Shown: piece by piece, positions 1 to 5,683 of the stretch
Layout: each line of letters begins with the position of its first letter
How positions within the stretch are numbered: the stretch's first letter is position 1
Origin: an uncultured Collinsella sp.
GTDB lineage: Bacteria > Actinomycetota > Coriobacteriia > Coriobacteriales > Coriobacteriaceae
DNA length: 7,651 nt
NCBI GenBank assembly: GCA_900554255.1
Contig: USGN01000055.1
Span: 1-7,651 of the forward strand
Direction of reading: 5' to 3'
The notes under the pieces: generated by a model
The model's input: only the letters and a program-made list of their open reading frames with translations
Told to the model about the DNA's origin: nothing
Databases searched by the model: none
Made by a program: the position numbers and the translations under genes

Positions 1-12
1 GCATGACCAGTT

Positions 13-40
13 GTTACGCGGTTTGGTAAAACCGCGTAAC
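13..40 (-). terminator. Perfect hairpin directly after the dtd stop codon
   Basis: The 12-base arms GTTACGCGGTTT (13-24) and AAACCGCGTAAC (29-40) are exact reverse complements around a 4-base loop. The hairpin begins on the base after the dtd stop codon (41-43). A run of T is missing on either side, so it is not a textbook intrinsic terminator. It may act as a U-tract-poor terminator, a bidirectional terminator for a convergent gene beyond the window edge, or an mRNA 3'-end stabiliser. A 28-bp dyad could also be a protein-binding site, but nothing else supports that. Confidence 0.55.
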
Positions 41-487
41 CTAAAGGTTGTCGGTGTCCAAGACGATGGTGAATGGGCCGTCGTTGACCAAGTCGACTTT
101 CATATCGGCGCCAAAGATGCCGTGCGCCACGTGTTCGACATCTTGGCGAACGAGCGTCAGGAAGTACTCGTAGAGCTCGTTAGCGACATCGGGAGCGCCG
201 GCATCCGTAAACGACGGACGGCGGCCGTGGCGGCAGTCGGCAAACAGCGTGAACTGCGACACCACGAGCACCTCGCCGTCGACATCGGCAAGTGCCAGGT
301 TGGTCTTGCCGTTCTCGTCCTCGTTGATACGCAGCCCGCGGAGCTTGCCCCACAGCTTGTCGGCCTCGGCACGCGTATCGCCATGGCCCACACCCAGCAG
401 CACCAGGTAGCCGCGTCCAATGCGACCCACGCACTCGCCGTCGACCGTCACGCCGGCATTGAGCACGCGCTGCACCACCGCACGCAC
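41..487 (-). CDS. dtd: D-aminoacyl-tRNA deacylase (Dtd)
   Basis: This 148-residue protein is the usual size for bacterial DTD1. It hydrolyses the ester bond of D-aminoacyl-tRNAs (and mischarged Gly-tRNA) in the cytoplasm, releasing free tRNA and keeping D-amino acids out of translation. Both family signatures are present: SQFTL at residues 77-81, and NDGPFT at 135-140, which holds the Gly-Pro pair that screens chirality. The N-terminus MRAVVQRV is also typical. The start codon is GTG (487-485). A GAGGAG Shine-Dalgarno 6 bases upstream lies inside the last codons of rdgB, and only 3 bases separate the rdgB stop from this GTG, so the two genes are very probably co-transcribed and translationally coupled. 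Translation ends at TAG next to a strong hairpin. Family assignment is secure. Confidence 0.96.
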   Translation of the reverse strand: MRAVVQRVLNAGVTVDGECVGRIGRGYLVLLGVGHGDTRAEADKLWGKLRGLRINEDENGKTNLALADVDGEVLVVSQFTLFADCRHGRRPSFTDAGAPDVANELYEYFLTLVRQDVEHVAHGIFGADMKVDLVNDGPFTIVLDTDNL

Positions 488-490
488 GGC

Positions 491-1132
491 CTACTCCTCG
501 CCCGTCAGCTTGGCGGACAGATGCTCGAGCGCGTGGAAACGATGGCTGATGGCGTTCTTCTCGTCCGCCGTGAGCTCGGCCATGGTCTTGCCCGGCGTGT
601 CGACCGGCAGGAACAGCGGGTCGTAGCCAAAGCCGTGATCGCCGCGGCCCTCGTGTGCGATAACGCCCTCGCAGGCGCCCTCGCCATAGGTGACCAAACC
701 GTCCGTGTCGATGAGCGCGACGACGCTCATAAAGCGCGCAGTGCGGTCCTCGTCGGCCACGCCCTCCAGATTCACGAGCAGTTTGGCATTGTTGGCGGCA
801 TCGTCGCCGTGAACGCCCGCGTAGCGCGCGCTATACACACCGGGCTCACCGTCCAGCGCGTCGACGACCAAGCCCGAATCGTCGGCAATGGCCATGAGCC
901 CCGTCTCTTCGACGGCAGCCTGCGCCTTGATGATGGCGTTCTCCAAAAACGTCGTACCGTTTTCCTCGGGGTCCTCAAAATCGCCCAGCTGACCGAGCGC
1001 CACAAAGCGAACCTCGGGCATGACCTTGCCCAAAATGGCCTCGATCTCGGTGAGCTTATGGGCGTTGCCCGTTGCCACGACAATGGTCGCCGCCGGGTCG
1101 AGGGTGTCGATGTCAATCTTCTCAAGTGCCAT
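491..1132 (-). CDS. rdgB: XTP/dITP diphosphatase (RdgB/HAM1 family)
   Basis: This 213-residue cytoplasmic enzyme hydrolyses deaminated purine nucleotides (dITP, ITP, XTP) to monophosphate and pyrophosphate, preventing their incorporation into DNA or RNA. The family motifs appear in order: ATGNAHKLTE (residues 20-29, phosphate binding), ENGTTFLENAIIKA (57-70), ADDSGL with the metal-binding acidic pair (83-88), GEPGVYSARYAG (95-106), GFGYDPLF (167-174) and KNAISHR (192-198). It is slightly longer than the usual 195-205 residues because of about 15 extra N-terminal residues. The ATG start is supported by AAGGAGG (1139-1145) with 6-base spacing. It follows rph by 140 bases containing a terminator-like palindrome, so it may need its own promoter; none is obvious. 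dtd follows after 3 bases. Confidence 0.97.
   Translation of the reverse strand: MALEKIDIDTLDPAATIVVATGNAHKLTEIEAILGKVMPEVRFVALGQLGDFEDPEENGTTFLENAIIKAQAAVEETGLMAIADDSGLVVDALDGEPGVYSARYAGVHGDDAANNAKLLVNLEGVADEDRTARFMSVVALIDTDGLVTYGEGACEGVIAHEGRGDHGFGYDPLFLPVDTPGKTMAELTADEKNAISHRFHALEHLSAKLTGEE
494..499 (-). promoter_or_regulatory. dtd ribosome binding site embedded in the end of rdgB
   Basis: On the minus strand GAGGAG sits 6 bases before the GTG start of dtd. These bases are also the last two sense codons (Glu-Glu) of rdgB, just before its TAG. The site supports the GTG as the true start and indicates translational coupling of the two genes. Confidence 0.8.
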
Positions 1133-1165
1133 GACTGGCCTCCTTGTCTCTATAGCAAGCCGCGT

Positions 1166-1197
1166 GAGGGGCGTTTGGGCACTTGACCTCTCCCCTC
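1166..1197 (-). other. Inverted repeat in the rdgB leader
   Basis: Within the 140-base gap between rph and rdgB, GAGGGG on the minus strand (1192-1197) can pair with CCCCTC (1166-1171) around a 20-base loop. The helix has 6 bp, mostly G-C. It lies about 20 bases upstream of the rdgB Shine-Dalgarno. It could be a leader structure, but it matches no riboswitch class I can recognise and could be chance in GC-rich DNA. Confidence 0.25.
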
Positions 1198-1238
1198 TCA
1201 GGCGATCGGACCTTTCAACGCAGCATTTCAGCAGATAA

Positions 1239-1274
1239 AACCTACCAAAATAAACCTGTCCCTTTTGGCAGGTT
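1239..1274 (-). terminator. Palindrome overlapping the rph stop codon, probable terminator
   Basis: On the minus strand AACCTGCCAAAA (1274-1263), which includes two bases of the rph TAA, can pair with TTTTGGTAGGTT (1250-1239). This gives 12 bp with one G-U wobble and a 12-base loop. A second, shorter pairing is possible: AACCTG (1274-1269) with CAGGTT (1258-1253), followed by TATTTT. Either fold puts T-rich sequence after or within the 3' arm, so rho-independent termination of rph is plausible. The symmetry and the AT-rich character against GC-rich surroundings also suggest a small dispersed palindromic repeat. Confidence 0.65.
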
Positions 1275-1998
1275 AGGCGATGGCTTGGCGCTGAAGCTCG
1301 ATGAGCTCGACGATACCCTTGTCGCCCAGGTCGAGCAGGGCGTTGAGGCGTTTGCGGTCAAAGGGCGCCTGCTCGCCGGTGCCCTGGAGCTCGATCATCT
1401 CGCCGGTGTCGGTGGCGACGAGGTTCATGTCGACCTCGGCGTGGCTGTCCTCGGAATAATCGAGGTCAAGCAGCGTATTGCCGTCGACAACGCCCATGGA
1501 GATGGCAGCCACCTGGCCGATAAGCGGGATGCGCTCGATCTTGCCCGCCTCGACCCACATGGCGAGGGCGTCGTGCAGCGCCACCCAGGCGCCGGTGATG
1601 CTCGCTGTACGCGTGCCGCCATCGGCCTGAATCACATCGCAGTCGACGGTGACGGTGTACTCGCCGAGCGCCTTCATGTTGACGACGGTACGCAGGCTGC
1701 GGCCAATGAGGCGCTCGATCTCCATGGAGCGACCCTTGCGGTTGGCGTGCTCGCGCTTGCAGCGCTTGCCGGTCGACGCCGGCAGCATGGCGTATTCCGC
1801 GGTCACCCAGCCGGCCTTAGCTCCCTTTCGCCAGCCCGGCACGCCCTCCTCGATGGTGGCAGCGCACAGCACGCGCGTATCGCCAAACTCGGCCAGGCAC
1901 GAGCCGTGGGCGTGCTTCATGACACCACGGGTGAGCTTAACGGGGCGCAACTCGTTGGCGGCGCGACCGTTGGCGCGGTTGACCTGCATGTACTCCAT
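1273..1998 (-). CDS. rph: Ribonuclease PH
   Basis: This 241-residue protein matches the usual RNase PH length of about 240. The enzyme is a hexameric, phosphate-dependent 3'-to-5' exoribonuclease that trims the 3' ends of tRNA precursors and releases nucleoside diphosphates. Visible signatures are [10 protein letters not shown] (residues 10-19), [17 protein letters not shown] (32-48), [14 protein letters not shown] (63-76), [15 protein letters not shown] (89-103, phosphate/RNA-binding arginines), [19 protein letters not shown] (119-137) and [12 protein letters not shown] (181-192), whose aspartates D184 and D190 match the metal-site acids. The ATG at 1998 is preferred over the ATG three codons later because AAAGGA lies 7 bases upstream. 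It follows murI by 54 bases that contain a hairpin, and is closed by a palindrome at its stop codon. The murI-rph-rdgB order is also seen in other Gram-positive genomes. Confidence 0.98.
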   Translation of the reverse strand: MEYMQVNRANGRAANELRPVKLTRGVMKHAHGSCLAEFGDTRVLCAATIEEGVPGWRKGAKAGWVTAEYAMLPASTGKRCKREHANRKGRSMEIERLIGRSLRTVVNMKALGEYTVTVDCDVIQADGGTRTASITGAWVALHDALAMWVEAGKIERIPLIGQVAAISMGVVDGNTLLDLDYSEDSHAEVDMNLVATDTGEMIELQGTGEQAPFDRKRLNALLDLGDKGIVELIELQRQAIA

Positions 1999-2015
1999 AG
2001 AAATTTCCTTTCGGC

Positions 2016-2054
2016 AAAAGATGTGGCGAAGGCTTTGGCGGCTGCCTTACATCT
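2016..2054 (-). terminator. Bulged hairpin starting inside the murI stop codon
   Basis: On the minus strand AGATGT (2054-2049) plus AAGGC (2048-2044) pair with GCCTT (2033-2029) and ACATCT (2024-2019), leaving a 4-base bulge CGCC (2028-2025) and a 10-base loop. TTT (2018-2016) follows directly, making TTTT with the last stem base. The first stem bases belong to the murI TAG. The short U-tract and the bulge suggest a weak or partial terminator, or a processing/stability element, between murI and rph. rph starts only 18 bases beyond it, with no clear promoter between. Confidence 0.5.
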
Positions 2055-2937
2055 ATTTCAGCTCATCGATATCGATATGTTCGATGCTCTTGAGCGGCTG
2101 TCCAAAGATAAAGCTGCCCGCCACCGCAAACTCGGCAATGTTATCGGCCGTCGTGGCAAAACGATGCTGCGGCTCGGCGGCGTCGCCCGCCAGCTGCTCG
2201 CGGCGCGTGAGGATATCGGTCAGCTCGCGCGTGGTCTCCTCGGCGGAACTCACGACGCGCACCCCAGGCCCCAGCGCATGCCGGATAGGTCCCACCAACA
2301 GCGGAAAATGCGTACAGCCGAGCACCACGGTATCGATACCGTGGTCGCGCAGCGGCTCAACCGTGGCACCCACCAGCGCACGCACGGCAGGCGTATCGAA
2401 GATGTCCTCGTTCTCAAGCCACTGTTCCTGCAGATGTGCACCCGAGGCGAGCTCGTGTTCGACAACCTCGACAAAGCTCGAGGCAGGACAGCCGTATACA
2501 TCGACGCCGGCATCCAGATCCTGAATGGCGCGCGTGTAGGCGCCCGAGCGAATGGTGAGGTTGGTGGCGAGCACGCCCACGCGACGCGTACGCGTGCTGT
2601 TGATTGCTGCACGGGCACCCGGCGCGATCACGCCGATCACGGGAACGTCGAGCACCTGCTGGGCCAGACGCAAGGCCGCAGCGGTCGCCGTGTTGCAGGC
2701 GATGACCATAATCTTGACGTCGTGCTTCGAAAGCCAACGACCCGCCTGCAACGCAAACGAGCGCACCTCATCCTCGGTGCGCGTGCCGTAGGGGCAGCGC
2801 TTGGTGTCGCCAAAGTAGTAGACGGACTCGTGCGGCAGCGCCGTCGCGATGGCGCGCGCAACCGTCAGACCGCCCAAACCAGAATCGAACACGCCAATCG
2901 GGCGCGTGTCGCCTGCCGGATTCTCGATATCGGACAT
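2053..2937 (-). CDS. murI: Glutamate racemase
   Basis: From the chosen start this is a 294-residue protein. It interconverts L- and D-glutamate without cofactor, supplying D-Glu for the second position of the peptidoglycan stem peptide. The two catalytic cysteines sit in their family contexts, ACNTATA (C81) and LGCTHFPLL (C208). PIGVFDSGLGGLTV at residues 13-26 holds the conserved Asp-Ser, and YFGDTKRCPYGTRT (41-54) is the second substrate-binding motif. The frame stays open upstream to a GTG at 2991-2989 that overlaps the HAD gene stop by one base (TAGTG), giving 312 residues. I prefer the ATG at 2937 because other racemases begin close to the PIGVFDSG motif and no Shine-Dalgarno precedes the GTG. 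The site before the ATG (GGTGAGG, very close) is not ideal either. It is very likely co-transcribed with the HAD gene upstream. Confidence 0.95.
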   Translation of the reverse strand: MSDIENPAGDTRPIGVFDSGLGGLTVARAIATALPHESVYYFGDTKRCPYGTRTEDEVRSFALQAGRWLSKHDVKIMVIACNTATAAALRLAQQVLDVPVIGVIAPGARAAINSTRTRRVGVLATNLTIRSGAYTRAIQDLDAGVDVYGCPASSFVEVVEHELASGAHLQEQWLENEDIFDTPAVRALVGATVEPLRDHGIDTVVLGCTHFPLLVGPIRHALGPGVRVVSSAEETTRELTDILTRREQLAGDAAEPQHRFATTADNIAEFAVAGSFIFGQPLKSIEHIDIDELK

Positions 2938-2990
2938 TACCTCACCAGATTCTCTCTCGAAAAGATATGGCTCAGAACGATAGGACCGCA

Positions 2991-3902
2991 CTACGAACGA
3001 GCCGCGACCAGCAGCTCGGCCGTTGCCGCCCAGCCGTCGACAATCTTGCCTCGCGTGACGTAGGCATTATCGCAGGTATCCAGGAACTCAGGTGCGCCGG
3101 CGCTGGTCAAACCGTTCTCGACCAGGCAGAACGTGCCCACGTGATCGGCCATGTAGAAGTCGGACTCGGAGTCGCCGAGCGCGAGCGTCTCCTCGCGCTC
3201 GATCCCCAGGTGCTCGCAGAAGCGCGCAATGGCGACGCCTTTGTTGAGGCCCGCGGGGTTGATGTTGAATGCGCGACCGTCCTCGACGCGATCGAGCTCG
3301 AGCGTCGTCGGCTTGGACAGGTGAGTCAGATGACCGTTGCAAGCCCAGATCAGACCGCAGCCGGCCTCGTCCAGTATGGCCTGGACCTCATCGTCGGGCA
3401 CATCGCCGCGCATGCCGACGGTGACCTCACGGTATTTGTAGCCGGTCGACATGTCGTTGTGGTACTCGATCTTGTGCGGCCAGCGGGCAAGGATCTTCTC
3501 GCACACGCCGGTCTGCTCGATCACCTGGTGCGGAGTAAGGCCGCAGACGGGGTCGTAAGGCATGTCGCCGGTCAGATACTCCCAATCGTTGGCCTTGAGA
3601 TCGTACATAACCAGGCCGCCCATCTCACCAATGTAGGAGTTGAGGCCGAGCACGCGCGCGTCCTCGTGGATCATTGTGCGGTTGCGGCCCGAAGTGGGAA
3701 CCACCTGAATACCAGCGCGAGCGAGCGCCACGACGGCCTCGACGAGTTTGGTCGAGGGGTTGCCGTCGTTGTCGCGCAGCACGCACGAGCCGGGTGCGAG
3801 CATCGTGGCATCCAGGTCGGTAAAGACGTACTTGACCTTGGCCAAACGCTCGCGCATCTCGCCCGAAAGCTCGGCAACGGTCGGCAGGGTGTTGTGGGAC
3901 AT
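2991..3902 (-). CDS. HAD superfamily hydrolase, Cof/IIB type (predicted sugar-phosphate phosphatase)
   Basis: From the chosen start this is a 303-residue soluble protein. All four HAD phosphatase motifs are visible: DLDAT (residues 29-33, nucleophile D29 and acid/base D31), TSGRN (70-74), GLNKGVA with the motif III lysine (K221), and LGDSESDFYM (242-251, metal-binding aspartates). The insert between motifs II and III fits a C2 cap, the layout of Cof-like, sucrose-phosphate and mannosyl-3-phosphoglycerate phosphatases. The substrate cannot be read from sequence. The frame extends 14 codons further to an ATG at 3944, but that ATG has no Shine-Dalgarno. The ATG at 3902 has GGAG 5 bases upstream and is preferred. 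It lies 107 bases after murE and just before murI, so a link to cell-wall precursor metabolism is possible but is inference from position only. Confidence 0.88.
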   Translation of the reverse strand: MSHNTLPTVAELSGEMRERLAKVKYVFTDLDATMLAPGSCVLRDNDGNPSTKLVEAVVALARAGIQVVPTSGRNRTMIHEDARVLGLNSYIGEMGGLVMYDLKANDWEYLTGDMPYDPVCGLTPHQVIEQTGVCEKILARWPHKIEYHNDMSTGYKYREVTVGMRGDVPDDEVQAILDEAGCGLIWACNGHLTHLSKPTTLELDRVEDGRAFNINPAGLNKGVAIARFCEHLGIEREETLALGDSESDFYMADHVGTFCLVENGLTSAGAPEFLDTCDNAYVTRGKIVDGWAATAELLVAARS

Positions 3903-3907
3903 GGTTA

Positions 3908-3911
3908 CTCC
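3908..3911 (-). promoter_or_regulatory. Ribosome binding site that decides the HAD gene start
   Basis: On the minus strand GGAG (3911-3908) precedes the ATG at 3902-3900 by 5 bases. The alternative in-frame ATG at 3944 is preceded by TTCCCTCAATCAAAAC, which has no purine-rich site. This favours the shorter, 303-residue protein. Confidence 0.65.
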
Positions 3912-3969
3912 GTTTACGTAGAAGGGTTTGGACTTGGACGGCATGTTTTGATTGAGGGAACACGCTTAT

Positions 3970-3998
3970 GGCGACAGCGCACTCAGGGCGCCGCCGCC
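3970..3998 (-). terminator. GC-rich hairpin downstream of murE
   Basis: On the minus strand GGCGGCGGCGC (3998-3988) pairs with GCGCTGTCGCC (3980-3970) around a 7-base loop. This gives an 11-bp helix with two G-U wobbles. On the opposite strand the same two positions would be A-C mismatches, so the structure favours RNA transcribed in the murE direction. It starts 11 bases after the murE TAA. No U-tract follows. It may be a U-tract-free terminator, or a stability or attenuation element between murE and the HAD gene. Confidence 0.5.
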
Positions 3999-4009
3999 AT
4001 CATGGTTCA

Positions 4010-5572
4010 TTATTTAAACTGGGTAACATCGATTAGGCGATTGGCCAGCGAAAGGTCGCTCTCGATGGGCACGAACTCGTCGCCCACGTGCATGAGCTCC
4101 TCGTCACCCTTTGCCAGCAGCAAGACAATGGTGGGAGCATCGGGGTTGACGTACTCCTCGCGCGCCGCCTTGAACGCCGCATGCACAGCGGCTTCGCGGT
4201 CGAGGATGATCTTGTTCGGCGTATCGTCGGGAACATGTTCGGCAAGCTCGCGACAGACCTTCATCGGGTCCTCGTGAGCCGGGTCCTCGTTGGCAAAGAT
4301 CATCAGGTCGGAATATGGTGCGGCCTCGCGCGGAAGCTGCTCGCGGCGCTCCTGTGCCTTGCCACCGGCAGCGCCAAACACTGCGATAACCGGGCTGGCG
4401 GGAAACGCACGCTTGACCGACGAGAAAAGCGAGCGGAACGAAAGCTGGTTGTGCGCGTAGTCGACGACACAAATCACGCGGCCGTCCTTCGACTCCACGA
4501 CCTCCATGCGGCCCGGCACGCGCAGTTTGGAGAGGCCCTTCTTGATAGCCTCGATACCGATACCGATCTCGCGCGCGGCGGCGATGGCGACCAGCGCGTT
4601 CTCCACGTTAAAGTCGCCCGCGATGCCCAGCAGGACCTTCTCCCCCGCCTCGGACTCGTCGGCACACAGGCCATGCAAGTTGAACTCGATGCTAAAGCCG
4701 ACCATGCGTACGTCGCTCGCCCACAGGCTTGCCTCGGGATGCTCGACGCCAACGGTCACCAAGCGCTCGGCCGTCGACGCTGCCCCCAGCACACGGTCGA
4801 CCTCTTCGGTGCCCAGATTCACCACGGCGGTCTTTGCCTGGTCAAAGATCCTGAGTTTGCTCTCAAAATAATCCTCAAACGTGGGGTGTTCGATCGGCGA
4901 GATGTGGTCGCGGCCGATGTTGAGGAAGCACGCCACGTCAAACGGCAGATTCTCGACGCGTTGGTACTTGAGCGCCTGGCTCGAGACCTCCATGACCATG
5001 GACTGGCGACCGGACGTGCGGCAGTTGGCGATATGGCGCCAGACCTCGGGAGCCTCGGGCGTGGTGTTGGTGCTCTCGTAGCACTCGATACCATCGTCGG
5101 TGTTCACCGAGCCGATCATGCCGCAGGACTCGCCCGCCGCCTTGATGATGGACTGGAGCATAAAAGCGGCCGTGGTCTTTCCCTTAGTGCCGGTGATGCC
5201 CACGATCTTGACGTCGTGGTCGGGACGGTCGTAAATCTCCGGCGGCAACAGGGCCATGGCCGTGCGAACACTATCAACAACCAGCATCGCAGCACCGCTC
5301 TCCTGCGCCAGCGGCTCCAGAGACTCGACCAGCGACTCCTCGCACACAAATGCGACGGCGCCCGCATCGAGCGCCATGCTCAAAAACGCGGGCTTAAAGG
5401 CAGCACCTTTGCAAAAGAATACGTCACCTGCCGAGACCGCGCGCGAATCAAACGAGCAGCCGGTCACGGCACGCTCGTCAACCTGCTCTGATGCGCGCAG
5501 CTCGCCGCACACATCGAGAAGCTTGGCAAGCGTATCGACCGTGGTCACGGTCGCGGAATCCGAATGATGCAT
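4010..5572 (-). CDS. murE: UDP-N-acetylmuramoyl-tripeptide synthetase (MurE-type Mur ligase)
   Basis: This 520-residue protein has three-domain Mur ligase architecture and is slightly longer than the usual 480-500. It adds the third stem-peptide amino acid to UDP-MurNAc-L-Ala-D-Glu using ATP, in the cytoplasm. Seen: FDSRAVSAGDVFF (residues 41-53, UDP-binding N-domain), P-loop GITGTKGKTT (125-134), TNTTPEAP (168-175), EVSSQAL (195-201), NIGRDH (218-223), the likely carbamylated lysine K239 in FESKLRIF, and VVDYAHN (369-375). The third-residue pocket reads NEDPAHEDP (428-436), with Ala where meso-diaminopimelate enzymes have the Arg of DNPR, and KGDE (488-491) replaces KGHE. This suggests a different third residue (Lys or Orn); the exact substrate is inference. 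The ATG start has AAAGGTG 4 bases upstream and a likely promoter about 35 bases upstream. A GC-rich hairpin follows the TAA. Confidence 0.93.
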   Translation of the reverse strand: MHHSDSATVTTVDTLAKLLDVCGELRASEQVDERAVTGCSFDSRAVSAGDVFFCKGAAFKPAFLSMALDAGAVAFVCEESLVESLEPLAQESGAAMLVVDSVRTAMALLPPEIYDRPDHDVKIVGITGTKGKTTAAFMLQSIIKAAGESCGMIGSVNTDDGIECYESTNTTPEAPEVWRHIANCRTSGRQSMVMEVSSQALKYQRVENLPFDVACFLNIGRDHISPIEHPTFEDYFESKLRIFDQAKTAVVNLGTEEVDRVLGAASTAERLVTVGVEHPEASLWASDVRMVGFSIEFNLHGLCADESEAGEKVLLGIAGDFNVENALVAIAAAREIGIGIEAIKKGLSKLRVPGRMEVVESKDGRVICVVDYAHNQLSFRSLFSSVKRAFPASPVIAVFGAAGGKAQERREQLPREAAPYSDLMIFANEDPAHEDPMKVCRELAEHVPDDTPNKIILDREAAVHAAFKAAREEYVNPDAPTIVLLLAKGDEELMHVGDEFVPIESDLSLANRLIDVTQFK

Positions 5573-5606
5573 CTTTCACCTTTCTCAGCCATTTGGCAGG
5601 GACGGT

Positions 5607-5635
5607 TTTATAGTAACTGAAACGCACCCACGCAA
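5607..5635 (-). promoter_or_regulatory. Putative murE promoter
   Basis: On the minus strand TTGCGT (5635-5630) and TATAAA (5612-5607) are spaced by 17 bases, matching sigma-70-type -35 (3/6) and -10 (5/6) boxes. The -35 box starts in the T-run of the asnB terminator, so initiation would begin right after upstream transcription stops. The predicted transcript start near 5600 leaves a leader of about 28 bases carrying the murE Shine-Dalgarno. Because asnB is closed by a strong terminator, murE needs a promoter here. Confidence 0.55.
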
Positions 5636-5658
5636 AAACGGCTCCCGGAGGAGCCGTT
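5634..5658 (-). terminator. Intrinsic terminator of asnB
   Basis: On the minus strand AACGGCTCC (5658-5650) pairs exactly with GGAGCCGTT (5645-5637) around a TCCG tetraloop. The T-run 5638-5634 starts in the last two stem bases and continues past it, giving TTTTT. It lies 25 bases after the asnB stop codon. This is the clearest rho-independent terminator in the window and separates asnB from murE. Confidence 0.92.
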
Positions 5659-5683
5659 ACGCGCAGGCGTTCGTAAGCCGAGG

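Noticed and set aside
1149..1157. TGCTATAGA on the minus strand, resembling an extended -10 promoter for rdgB
   Set aside because: Transcription would start inside or just before the AAGGAGG ribosome site (1139-1145), leaving almost no leader, and there is no -35 box.
1183..3063. A 626-codon open frame on the plus strand opposite rph and murI
   Set aside because: It lies wholly antisense to two well-identified genes, its protein has no recognisable motif, and long antisense open frames are expected in DNA with GC-rich third codon positions.
3903..3944. N-terminal 14-codon extension of the HAD protein starting at the ATG at 3944
   Set aside because: No ribosome binding site precedes this ATG, whereas the ATG at 3902 has GGAG at good spacing.
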